NCBI GenBank assembly: GCA_016293925.1
Contig: JAEDCX010000003.1
Location: forward strand, 1 to 64,000
Reading direction: 5' to 3'
DNA from: Lachnospiraceae bacterium
Lineage (GTDB): Bacteria > Bacillota > Clostridia > Lachnospirales > Lachnospiraceae
Length of the DNA: 64,000 bases
The notes beneath the pieces are model-generated. The model did no database searches, was not told the origin of the DNA, and saw nothing but the letters and a program-made list of their open reading frames with translations. Below, piece by piece: positions 53,265-60,981 of the stretch. Made by a program: the position numbers and the translations under genes. How positions within the stretch are numbered: position 1 is the stretch's first letter; the number at the start of each line of letters is the position of its first letter.

Positions 53265-55175
53265 ATGATACTGAACAACTGCTTTGAAATTGCATCCTGT
53301 ATTTTTCTATTGATTTTGGTGGGGGATTTCCTGTATCGCCGGCAGTTTCCGAGGGATACCACCAGAATATTTCTTCCGTTCCTGCTGGTATCCGTAATCG
53401 GAAGCATATCCGGCATTCTGTTTGGTATATTGCTGAATTCAGGTGCCGCCTATCCTTCGGGGTTCAGGTACCTGATCTGTACCTTCCATTTTGCATCCCA
53501 GGGTGCCGCGTATCTTCTTTTTTTCATGTTCATCAGCACCGTTTCCGGACCGGTTTACAGACATCGTCTGGAAGAACCGATTCTCTTGTGGATTCCCGCA
53601 GGGATCTACATTCTGTTGGCGCTTTCCACGCCCTGGACGGAGATCTTTTTCCGGATCACTCCCCAGGGGCAGTACCGGTACGGCTATGCGGAAGAGATCA
53701 CGTTCCTGCTGCTTGCTTACTTTTTTGTCATCCACACATACCATCTGCTTCGCTATGGAAATAAACAGAACCAGCACGCCCGTTTTATGATTCTGCTGAC
53801 CTGTATGTCGGTACTGCTGTTCTCCGCGCTCCAGATTGCAATGACCCACATCCTTCTCATGGGCCTTGCCCGTGCCTTTGCAGCGACCGTCATCTATCTG
53901 ACCCTGATGAATCCCGGTGAACTTCTGGACAGCAATACCGGTCTGTTCAACAAGAACGCCTTGTACATGCGTATCCGGGAAAAAGAGAACGGGACTCCGT
54001 ATTCCGTCATCTATCTCAATATTGACAAATACCGGTTCATCAACCAGACCTTCGGATACGGACAGTCTTCTTCCCTGCTGACACAGATTGCCCGGGAACT
54101 GAGAAAAATATGCATTACCTGTGATATTTACCGGATGGATCGGGATGATTTCGTCCTGCTGGCCACAGGACACGAGGAACTGAACTTCATCAGTGCCATC
54201 AAGGAGCGGTTTGACAAGCCCTGGTTATTCTTCAATACTGCCGTCATGCTTCAGTGCCGTATGGTAGTTCTGCGCAGTCCGGAACATTTCACCACTTCCA
54301 CAGAACTGATTCCCATGCTGAACTACATGGATCAACAGGCCAAGAAGCTGGGCAGCGGTTCCCTGTATGTGGCTGATCAGAAGAGTGTAGATGCATTCCG
54401 GCGTCACATCTATATTGAGGACGCCATCAAAAAAGCACTGAACAACCATACCCTGTGTGCTTTCTATCAGCCGATTCATTCCGCAGCAGATCATACAATG
54501 GTATCCGCTGAGGTATTGTCCCGGATTCCGGATGAGAAATTCGGCTTTATCCCCACCCAGGAGCTCATCGGTATTGCCGAGAACAACGGATTCATTGTTG
54601 ATCTTGGATACCGGGTCTTTGAGGAGGCATGCATTTTCCTGCACAAGATGGATCTGAACGGGGATGCTTCCTGCGTTCCGATACTGGAGGTCAACATCTC
54701 CACAATACAGTGTATGCAACCCAATCTTGCGGAACAGTTGATTGCGATCGCCGAGAAATATCATATCAAACCATCCGGCATCAACTTCGAGATTACCGAA
54801 TCCGCCGCCCTACAGTCCGAAGCGCTCCTGCACCGGCACATGGATAAGCTGAAATCCTACGGTTTCACATTCTCCATTGACGATTACGGAACCGGTTTTT
54901 CCAACTGTTCCTACCTGATCGAGTTCCCCTTTGATCAGGTCAAGTTTGACCGGGGCATGATTCTGTCCTACTTTGAGGACAGCAATGCCAGACTGATCCT
55001 GGACAATGAATTCGCAACCATTCACAAACTGGGCAAAGCCATTGTCTGTGAGGGTGTGGAATTCCCGGATCAGATTGAGGTGCTTACCGCTAGGGGCGTA
55101 GATTATTTCCAGGGACATTATTTCAGCGAACCGCTGAATGAAAAAGATTTCGTGAAATACATTGCTTCCCGCTAG
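53265..55175 (+). CDS. Membrane protein with degenerate GGDEF and an EAL domain
   Basis: 636 residues. About seven membrane helices (5-225) lead to a GGDEF-fold domain (230-375) in which the signature reads DRDDF, so cyclase activity is unlikely. The EAL domain (390-630) has EVL in place of EAL, which still supplies the metal-binding Glu, with EVNIST, FEITES, DDYGTGFS, VKFDRG and CEGVEF. It probably hydrolyses c-di-GMP. Start: ATG after GGAGGACAACAA, excluding 13 upstream residues. It converges on the GH2-like gene with eight bases between the stops and no visible terminator. Confidence 0.87.
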   Translation: MILNNCFEIASCIFLLILVGDFLYRRQFPRDTTRIFLPFLLVSVIGSISGILFGILLNSGAAYPSGFRYLICTFHFASQGAAYLLFFMFISTVSGPVYRHRLEEPILLWIPAGIYILLALSTPWTEIFFRITPQGQYRYGYAEEITFLLLAYFFVIHTYHLLRYGNKQNQHARFMILLTCMSVLLFSALQIAMTHILLMGLARAFAATVIYLTLMNPGELLDSNTGLFNKNALYMRIREKENGTPYSVIYLNIDKYRFINQTFGYGQSSSLLTQIARELRKICITCDIYRMDRDDFVLLATGHEELNFISAIKERFDKPWLFFNTAVMLQCRMVVLRSPEHFTTSTELIPMLNYMDQQAKKLGSGSLYVADQKSVDAFRRHIYIEDAIKKALNNHTLCAFYQPIHSAADHTMVSAEVLSRIPDEKFGFIPTQELIGIAENNGFIVDLGYRVFEEACIFLHKMDLNGDASCVPILEVNISTIQCMQPNLAEQLIAIAEKYHIKPSGINFEITESAALQSEALLHRHMDKLKSYGFTFSIDDYGTGFSNCSYLIEFPFDQVKFDRGMILSYFEDSNARLILDNEFATIHKLGKAIVCEGVEFPDQIEVLTARGVDYFQGHYFSEPLNEKDFVKYIASR

Positions 55176-55183
55176 GGAGGCTA

Positions 55184-57415
55184 CTATGCCAGACAGTTGA
55201 AGGTCAGAACCTTCTCTTCCGTACCGGATGTCACATACAGCTTTCCTTCCCCGCTCTCTCCGACGGTTTTCACATAGGTGCCCAGACACCCTCCCTGCAG
55301 GCTGATCACATCCGGTCCGATCAGGGCGATAGCGCCTTCCGTGCGGAGTGTTACCGGTTCCTGATCATATGAAAGCCTGTTTCCGTTCTCGTCACACATC
55401 GTAATCCGAATCGAAGCAACATCATAGGAGTGATTCTCCACCAACAGTTCCGTATCCGTCTCCACATGCAGTTCTCTTCTCTTTCCCGGAGCACGTGTCA
55501 CGGTCGCAACGACCGCTCCGTCCCGGATGGCGTCAAACCGGAACACGGTGACCATCCCGTTCCGATGCAACGCGTACCTGTCATAGAGCTCTGTTATCTT
55601 TCTGCGTCCGATGAATCCGGTCAGTGCCAGCCGGATTCTGACCATCTTATATCGAAGCGGCAGATCGTCCATGCCGTATTCGGAGATCCCGCGTAACACT
55701 TTTTTGATCCGTTCACAGGTACGGTGACTGTACTTCTCCTGCGTCTCCATCCATTCTCCGATGAGATCATCGATTTGGATCGGTGGATGCGGCAACGCAG
55801 CGTATGGATTCCCGGCGTCACGGTTCGGAAAACATTCCGTCACAAACGCATCATTCCTGTAGACCTTTACACTGTCCGCATTGGTGAATGCATAAACCGT
55901 CCCGATATTGCAGGCCGGCTGCTCTCCCAGCTCCACAGTGGAGCCGATCGTAAGATAAGGGCACTCATCCGACTGGCTTGCGTAAACTGCCGCAGACAGT
56001 TTCGGATTGCGGAACAGATCAAGAACCCCCCGGTAACAGATTCCGTCACCGCATCCAAACTCCCTGTGAACCGCATAGTCCGTCATGCTCCATCCGCAGC
56101 CGCCAGCCACATTCGTTTCCGCATAGCAGGCATTCATCATCCCGGCACTCTCCAGTGCAGCATCCAGTCTGATCGCTTCCCGATCGTACATTTTCACCGA
56201 AGCCGCTTTGCCCTGCAATGCGCCAAACAGGCACCCGGAAGCTTTCTTCCCGGCGCCCGGATTCCGGAGACGGATATCCGGATATTCTCCCTGCCCCGGA
56301 ATCCCGCAGAAAATCACGGACGGATGGTGCTGATACAGGCGCATCATCTCCTCCGTATTCCGATCCTCGATATCCTTCCACACTTCGTCTCCCGAATCCC
56401 ATCCTGCGGAAATATCCGCACAGACCATCAGACCTTTTTCATCACAGGCATCCAGGAAATCCTGAGACTGCGGAGCATGCGCAATCCGGACCAGATTCAC
56501 TCCCAGTTCACGGAGCAGAATATCAACGTCTCTCTTCTGCACCCGCTCCGGCATCGCATATCCGACATACGGGTAACTCTGGTGACGGTTCAAACCCCGG
56601 AGTTTTCTTTTCTTCCCGTTCAGATAGAATCCATCGGGTCTGAACACCGCTTCCCGGAAGCCGATCCGTATCTGATGGGAATCGACCTGCACTCCTCCCA
56701 TCAGGAGTTCCGTTTTGAGAATGTATAATCTCGGTTCCTCCGGATTCCATAGTTCCACATCCGTGATGCCGCTGGAGATCTCCAACGACTGCAATTCGGA
56801 GTAATGCACCACCGCATGTCCATCGCTGTCCAACAGACTCTGGCGGATCAGATAATCATCCGGCTCCTCATTCAGCGTAATCCGACTACGCAGGATTTTC
56901 GTGGTATCCAGCACATGCTCCTGCATCAGTTCCACATCCTTGATGTAATACCGGTCATGTACATCGATATACACATCTCTGTAGATTCCGCCGTAGGTCA
57001 TCTCCTCCACTGCCTTTCCGAACGGAGGCTGGTTCAACGTCTCCCGGCTGTCCAGTCTGACAGCGAGTACATTCTTCTCTCCGTGCCGAAGATATGGACT
57101 GATCTCACAGATGATGGGCGTGTATCCGCATTTGTGCTTCCACACTCTCTGCCCGTTCACGAAGATCACCGCTTCATGTGCCGCGCCCTCCATCGTCAGG
57201 ACCACCTTCTTGTCCCGCCATTCCTCCGGTGCAATGAATTCTCTTCTGTATCCGCTCACCATCTCACAGACTGCGGAATCATAATGATACGGCGTCATAG
57301 CCACGGCATGCGGAATCCGTACCCGTTCAAGACTGCCCTGGTCGAATTCGTCCGTTACCAGATGATCGCTGAATTGCGTTGTGAATCCCCAATCGTCATT
57401 CCAATAGATTCTCAT
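55184..57415 (-). CDS. Glycoside hydrolase family 2-like protein with altered active site
   Basis: 743 residues. N-terminal jelly-roll (1-165: YRREFIAPEEW, NGQRVWKHKCGYTP, YGGIYRDVYI), Ig-like domain (170-255) and TIM barrel (from about 258: RGLNRHQSYPYVGYAMP, VNLVRIAHAPQSQDFLDACDEKGLMV) follow GH2 order. The Asn-Glu acid/base motif expected after HPSVIF is replaced by CGIPGQGE (370-377), and the usual nucleophile segment is not recognisable. A C-terminal beta region (from about 560) follows. No signal peptide, so cytoplasmic. It may be a divergent hydrolase or an inactive sugar-binding protein. Start: ATG after GGGGGTTGGGAG. Confidence 0.75.
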   Translation of the reverse strand: MRIYWNDDWGFTTQFSDHLVTDEFDQGSLERVRIPHAVAMTPYHYDSAVCEMVSGYRREFIAPEEWRDKKVVLTMEGAAHEAVIFVNGQRVWKHKCGYTPIICEISPYLRHGEKNVLAVRLDSRETLNQPPFGKAVEEMTYGGIYRDVYIDVHDRYYIKDVELMQEHVLDTTKILRSRITLNEEPDDYLIRQSLLDSDGHAVVHYSELQSLEISSGITDVELWNPEEPRLYILKTELLMGGVQVDSHQIRIGFREAVFRPDGFYLNGKKRKLRGLNRHQSYPYVGYAMPERVQKRDVDILLRELGVNLVRIAHAPQSQDFLDACDEKGLMVCADISAGWDSGDEVWKDIEDRNTEEMMRLYQHHPSVIFCGIPGQGEYPDIRLRNPGAGKKASGCLFGALQGKAASVKMYDREAIRLDAALESAGMMNACYAETNVAGGCGWSMTDYAVHREFGCGDGICYRGVLDLFRNPKLSAAVYASQSDECPYLTIGSTVELGEQPACNIGTVYAFTNADSVKVYRNDAFVTECFPNRDAGNPYAALPHPPIQIDDLIGEWMETQEKYSHRTCERIKKVLRGISEYGMDDLPLRYKMVRIRLALTGFIGRRKITELYDRYALHRNGMVTVFRFDAIRDGAVVATVTRAPGKRRELHVETDTELLVENHSYDVASIRITMCDENGNRLSYDQEPVTLRTEGAIALIGPDVISLQGGCLGTYVKTVGESGEGKLYVTSGTEEKVLTFNCLA

Positions 57416-57485
57416 CTCCCAACCCCCATAGTCCTAAGATGGTAATACCATAACTTCCGGTTCGTTCCGGCCGGATCTGTCCATT

Positions 57486-57502
57486 CCGGTGAAGTTCACC
57501 GG
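57486..57502. promoter_or_regulatory. Palindromic possible operator upstream of the GH2-like gene
   Basis: A perfect 17-bp palindrome CCGGTGAA-G-TTCACCGG lies between the ABC permease stop and the GH2-like start. No T-run follows on either strand, so it looks like a protein-binding site rather than a terminator. Confidence 0.4.
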
Positions 57503-57513
57503 CCTCGGAACCC

Positions 57514-58299
57514 CTATGAAATATCTTTTCTGGTATATTTCCAGAATGCGCCAAATATTCCCAATGCGATCAATACCAACCCGGGAATCACATATTTCAC
57601 CGTCATGCACCCGGATTCAATGATGTCCGCACCGTTCACATAAGAGAACGGGGTAAAATATTTCAGGAATTTCGCCTGATCAACCATGTTTGCAATCAGA
57701 TCCAGAAAATAGAAAACGATAGCCAGTCCCAGACCGATCCCCATTCCGTTGCGTTTGAGAAATGCTGAAATACCGAACGTAACGGCAGCCACTTCCACCT
57801 GCAGCAGCAGGTACGCGAGCATCAGAACGGCAAAGGTGCCAAAATCCATACGCTCCCCGATCAGAATCGTTGTCAGTCCGGTTGCACCCCAGACACACAG
57901 ATTCAATACGATCACCTGAATCATCAGCGCAATGAGTTTCTGAGCAACGACCTTTGTTCTGGAGATCGGATGGGTTAACAGGAATTCCGCTGTATGCTCT
58001 TTTTCCTCCTTGGCAAGTGACTGAATCCCTGTGATTGCCGCAAACAATGCACCGCCCAGTCCCAGCATCTGACCACACTCTATCCCGAAATAGTCCAGCA
58101 GATTGCCCAAATTCAGACGATCCATACTATAGGCGTCCGCCAGACTTCCCATCTGTGCCATCATGTCATTCATCTGAGCCATCTGATCTTTCATCTGTGG
58201 AAAGATCAAAATGCAGACCGCCAGCATTCCCGCAATAATCGCGGTCCACACAATCCATGCAATCCGATTTCTGCGAAGTTCATGTAAAACGATTGTCAT
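57514..58299 (-). CDS. ABC-2 type transporter permease
   Basis: 261 residues with about six hydrophobic segments. MTIVLHELRRNRIAWIVWTAIIAGML and the loop KEEKEHTAEFLLTHPISRTKVVAQKL are typical of ABC-2 permeases for drug, lipid or antibiotic-type export. It forms a transporter with the ATPase encoded directly upstream; the start site GGAGGACTAAACAG overlaps the end of that gene. The substrate is unknown. Position at the end of a PadR-controlled operon suggests expression in response to an envelope or toxic signal. Confidence 0.88.
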   Translation of the reverse strand: MTIVLHELRRNRIAWIVWTAIIAGMLAVCILIFPQMKDQMAQMNDMMAQMGSLADAYSMDRLNLGNLLDYFGIECGQMLGLGGALFAAITGIQSLAKEEKEHTAEFLLTHPISRTKVVAQKLIALMIQVIVLNLCVWGATGLTTILIGERMDFGTFAVLMLAYLLLQVEVAAVTFGISAFLKRNGMGIGLGLAIVFYFLDLIANMVDQAKFLKYFTPFSYVNGADIIESGCMTVKYVIPGLVLIALGIFGAFWKYTRKDIS

Positions 58300-58303
58300 C
58301 TGT

Positions 58304-59182
58304 TTAGTCCTCCTTCTCCTGGGCATAGTAATGCATGAATACCTCCTCCAGATCCGGATCGGTGATGGAGATATCGTCAAAAGAATATCCGGACAGTTCC
58401 CTGACCAGTGTATCGCTTTTGCCATTGTACAGAAAAGTGGTAAGCTCCCCCTCCTGTTTGATGCGGGTGGCATCCGTCAGTTGGGGAAGACGATCGACTC
58501 CGCGCAGTACCACACGCTTTACGCCCGTATGTCCCAGATTCTCCACCGTATCGCTGACCAGCAGACGTCCCTCCCGGATGATTGCCGCATGCTTACAATA
58601 TCTTCCGATCTCTGACAGAATGTGGGAGGACAGGAAAACGGTTGCCCCTTCCTCATTCCGCTCCTGCAGCACGCTGTAGAATTCCCTCTGTATCAGCGGA
58701 TCCAGTCCGCTTGTGGGTTCATCCAGAATATACAGTTTCGGCTTATGCTGCATCGCACAGACAATCCCTGCTTTTTTACGGTTTCCAAGAGACAGTTCAT
58801 TGACCCGCCGGTTCCGATCCAGTTCCAGACGCTCGCACAATTCCCGTGCCGTCTCTGTACAGTCCGTCTTCCGCAGATCAGCAGAAAAAGCCAGAATATC
58901 TTTCACGCGCATCCCATTGTAGAATGCAGCTTCCGAGGGCAGATATCCGATCTCCCGGAGAAGTTCGGTCTTCTGTCGGGTCACATCCCTGCCAAGCACC
59001 TCTGCCTTCCCGCCCGTGGGAGCGATCAGCCCCAGAAGCGTTCTGATCGTGGTACTCTTACCGGCACCGTTCGGTCCGATAAAGCCGAAGAAATCACCCT
59101 CTTCCACATCCAGACTCACATCAATGATTCCTCTGGCTCTGCCATAACTCTTCGTCAGTTTCTCTGTATGAATTGCTTTCAT
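58304..59182 (-). CDS. ABC transporter ATP-binding protein
   Basis: 292 residues. Walker A GPNGAGKST near 38, the Q-loop around IGYLPSEAAFYNGM, signature LSLGNRKKAG near 130 (a variant of LSGGQ common in the ABC-2 export group), Walker B LYILDEPTSGLDPL and the switch His in VFLSSHILSE. The C-terminal 80 residues are the extra domain seen in this subgroup. Works with the permease downstream. Start: ATG after GGGGACTGGA; about 55 codons of in-frame upstream sequence contain direct repeats and no site and are excluded. Confidence 0.9.
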   Translation of the reverse strand: MKAIHTEKLTKSYGRARGIIDVSLDVEEGDFFGFIGPNGAGKSTTIRTLLGLIAPTGGKAEVLGRDVTRQKTELLREIGYLPSEAAFYNGMRVKDILAFSADLRKTDCTETARELCERLELDRNRRVNELSLGNRKKAGIVCAMQHKPKLYILDEPTSGLDPLIQREFYSVLQERNEEGATVFLSSHILSEIGRYCKHAAIIREGRLLVSDTVENLGHTGVKRVVLRGVDRLPQLTDATRIKQEGELTTFLYNGKSDTLVRELSGYSFDDISITDPDLEEVFMHYYAQEKED

Positions 59183-59278
59183 TCCAGTCCCCTTTTGTCT
59201 CCGGCAGACAGCGGTCTGCCCATATTTCAATCGTATTTTATTGTACCACGGATCCGATCCGTACGCAAATCCGTTTCC

Positions 59279-59339
59279 GCATCCTGTATCTGCAGTCTCC
59301 GCATTCTGCGCCTGTAATTGGCATCCTGCATCTGCAGTC
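59279..59339. repeat. Two 19-bp direct repeats in an intergenic region
   Basis: GCATCCTGTATCTGCAGTC (59279-59297) recurs as GCATCCTGCATCTGCAGTC (59321-59339), 42 bp apart with one mismatch. A related GCATTCTGCG lies between. The role is unknown. Confidence 0.6.
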
Positions 59340-59389
59340 CGCGGCATACGACGCCTCTCTTCCCTGCGCTCCGCCTCCCCGTCGGACTG

Positions 59390-60343
59390 TTATGCATGCT
59401 TCCGGTAGGAAACAAGTGCAATGGTTGTCTTGACAAACGTTGCAATCGTACCGATCAGGGCAATCAGAATAATGATATACCCCAGTCTCTCCGGTGTGTA
59501 ATAATTCATCAGATCATTGGAACCGCCCAGAGAACGCCGGAAAGCTGTTTCAATCTCCTGTACAAAGGTAGGGTTGAAAACCTGACGGGTCGTCATCACA
59601 AACACGGTTACCAGAAAACTCAGTATTTCTGTGGTATAGATCACCGCACACACACCCGGCGTATATCGCGGAACACACAGAATCACCACGTCCCGTACCA
59701 TTTTCATGCCGAATGCGAGAATGAACCAGGGCAGAATCTGATAGAAGGTTTTCATGTTAAATATCGAAATCCCCCGGAAAGACTCGTCTGCTTCTTTTAC
59801 CCAGGCTCCCAGAAACTCCGGTGCCGCGCAGAGGACTGTCAGGAAAATCGTAGTGAAAACCAGACTTACAATACTGTCAGCGCGCTTGATCGGTTTACCG
59901 CCGGACGGCTCTGTATGCAGTTTGGCAACCGTCCATGCCTCAGCCGGTCTGCCCACCTTTACATGATGGTATTCAATCAGCATAAATACAAGGGTTACCG
60001 CTCCGACCGACGCCAGAAGCTGCGGAATCAGATCCCAAAGGCCGTCGCCTGTGAAAGGAATCAGTATGAAATCCTCCACATTCATTTGCATGGTGGCCTT
60101 CATCAGATGCAGAATGATACGGATCGTCCAGCAGCCTGCCCATACCGCAGCCTGGATCATCAATACCAGTTTCAACACCTTCCAGTACATGTCATAATAC
60201 TGTTCCCCAATCACATGCTTATCCTGCCCTCTGTATTTGCGGGCCATCTCTGCCGGATCTCCCAGTTCATTCAGAATACTCTCTGCCTGCTCCCGTGTTG
60301 TTTCCTCACCCGGAAACCGTTCCTCCAGCATATCGTCAATCAT
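59390..60343 (-). CDS. HAAS-domain (DUF1700-like) membrane protein, main frame of a split gene
   Basis: 317 residues. The first 40 residues (IDDMLEERFPG ... QAESILNELGDPAEMARKYRG) are the second half of a HAAS signalling domain, followed by about six hydrophobic helices. The first half of that domain is encoded in a different frame just upstream (33-residue frame at 60340-60441); the two overlap in an ATGA. Either a single-base loss has split one gene or the two are translated by coupling. Proteins of this type are encoded with PadR regulators and take part in membrane signalling. No ribosome binding site of its own precedes the ATG. Confidence 0.7.
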   Translation of the reverse strand: MIDDMLEERFPGEETTREQAESILNELGDPAEMARKYRGQDKHVIGEQYYDMYWKVLKLVLMIQAAVWAGCWTIRIILHLMKATMQMNVEDFILIPFTGDGLWDLIPQLLASVGAVTLVFMLIEYHHVKVGRPAEAWTVAKLHTEPSGGKPIKRADSIVSLVFTTIFLTVLCAAPEFLGAWVKEADESFRGISIFNMKTFYQILPWFILAFGMKMVRDVVILCVPRYTPGVCAVIYTTEILSFLVTVFVMTTRQVFNPTFVQEIETAFRRSLGGSNDLMNYYTPERLGYIIILIALIGTIATFVKTTIALVSYRKHA

Positions 60344-60441
60344 ACCCGCAGTTCCTGTCCGATATCCGCTCTCTGATTCTCCGGAATCTTACGCAGCACT
60401 GCCGCCACATATTTCTCAATCAATATTTCTCTCTCTGTCAT
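60340..60441 (-). CDS. Short frame encoding the first half of a HAAS domain
   Basis: 33 residues, TEREILIEKYVAAVLRKIP then ENQRADIGQELR, the classical start of a HAAS domain. It begins with a strong GGAGGGATAAGGG site directly after padR and stops at a TGA that overlaps the ATG of the next frame. Normally this segment continues without a break into the IDDMLEER region, so a one-base deletion (or sequencing error) is the simplest explanation; translational coupling is the alternative. Confidence 0.65.
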   Translation of the reverse strand: MTEREILIEKYVAAVLRKIPENQRADIGQELRV

Positions 60442-60444
60442 CCC

Positions 60445-60786
60445 TTATCCCTCCAAAAGATCATTCATACTCTTTGTCATCTCACTCCACTGCCGGCACA
60501 GTTCCCTGTAAATCTGGTCGCCCAGCATGGTTCTGCGGTAATACTTCCGCGGTTTTGCTTCATCCGTGATCCACTCGCTTGACAGCAATCCCTGCTTCTC
60601 CAGTCTGCGGAGCAGCGGGTACAGGGTGCTGGTATCAATTGACATCCCCTTCTCCTCCAGCTGATGAATCAGATCATAGCCGTATTTCGGTTCCCCCAAT
60701 CGACTCAGCACACTGACCACAATCGTTCCCCGTCGCAGCTCCTGTATCATGGAATTCAGAATCTCTTCTCTGGTTTCATTTTCCAT
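60445..60786 (-). CDS. PadR-family transcriptional regulator
   Basis: 113 residues. A winged helix (LRRGTIVVSVLSRLGEPKYGYDLIHQLEEKGM, then STLYPLLRRLEKQGLLSSEW) and a C-terminal dimerisation helix. PadR proteins repress transporter or stress genes until a ligand binds. It is the first gene of an operon with the HAAS protein and an ABC exporter. A palindrome inside its own promoter points to autorepression. Start: the ATG six bases after GGAGA; an earlier ATG directly abuts the site. Confidence 0.9.
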   Translation of the reverse strand: MENETREEILNSMIQELRRGTIVVSVLSRLGEPKYGYDLIHQLEEKGMSIDTSTLYPLLRRLEKQGLLSSEWITDEAKPRKYYRRTMLGDQIYRELCRQWSEMTKSMNDLLEG

Positions 60787-60846
60787 ATGCATTCTCCATT
60801 ATTATTCTTTACTTAATATTTTGCATCGCTCTATATTGTGTTTTTA

Positions 60847-60875
60847 ACTATACTGTGTATCGTACAGTATGTCAA
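60847..60875 (-). promoter_or_regulatory. padR promoter with embedded operator
   Basis: TTGACA and TATAGT with a 17-bp spacer on the minus strand. A 21-bp palindrome ATACTGT-N7-ACAGTAT (60850-60870) covers the spacer and the edges of both hexamers, the usual place for PadR autorepression. Confidence 0.75.
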
Positions 60876-60920
60876 TGCTTTTTCAGCATTTTTTATGGGG
60901 GAACCGTTCTCGCGGCACAA

Positions 60921-60948
60921 CTGAAAATGGGGCTGTTCTCACAACCCC
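60921..60948 (-). terminator. Terminator of the carbohydrate-binding lipoprotein gene
   Basis: GGGGTTGT / ACAGCCCC with a GAGA loop, followed by ATTTTCAG on the minus strand, 34 bp after the stop codon. Confidence 0.6.
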
Positions 60949-60981
60949 ACTAAAACATCCCTATTCTTGTTTCCGACCCGC

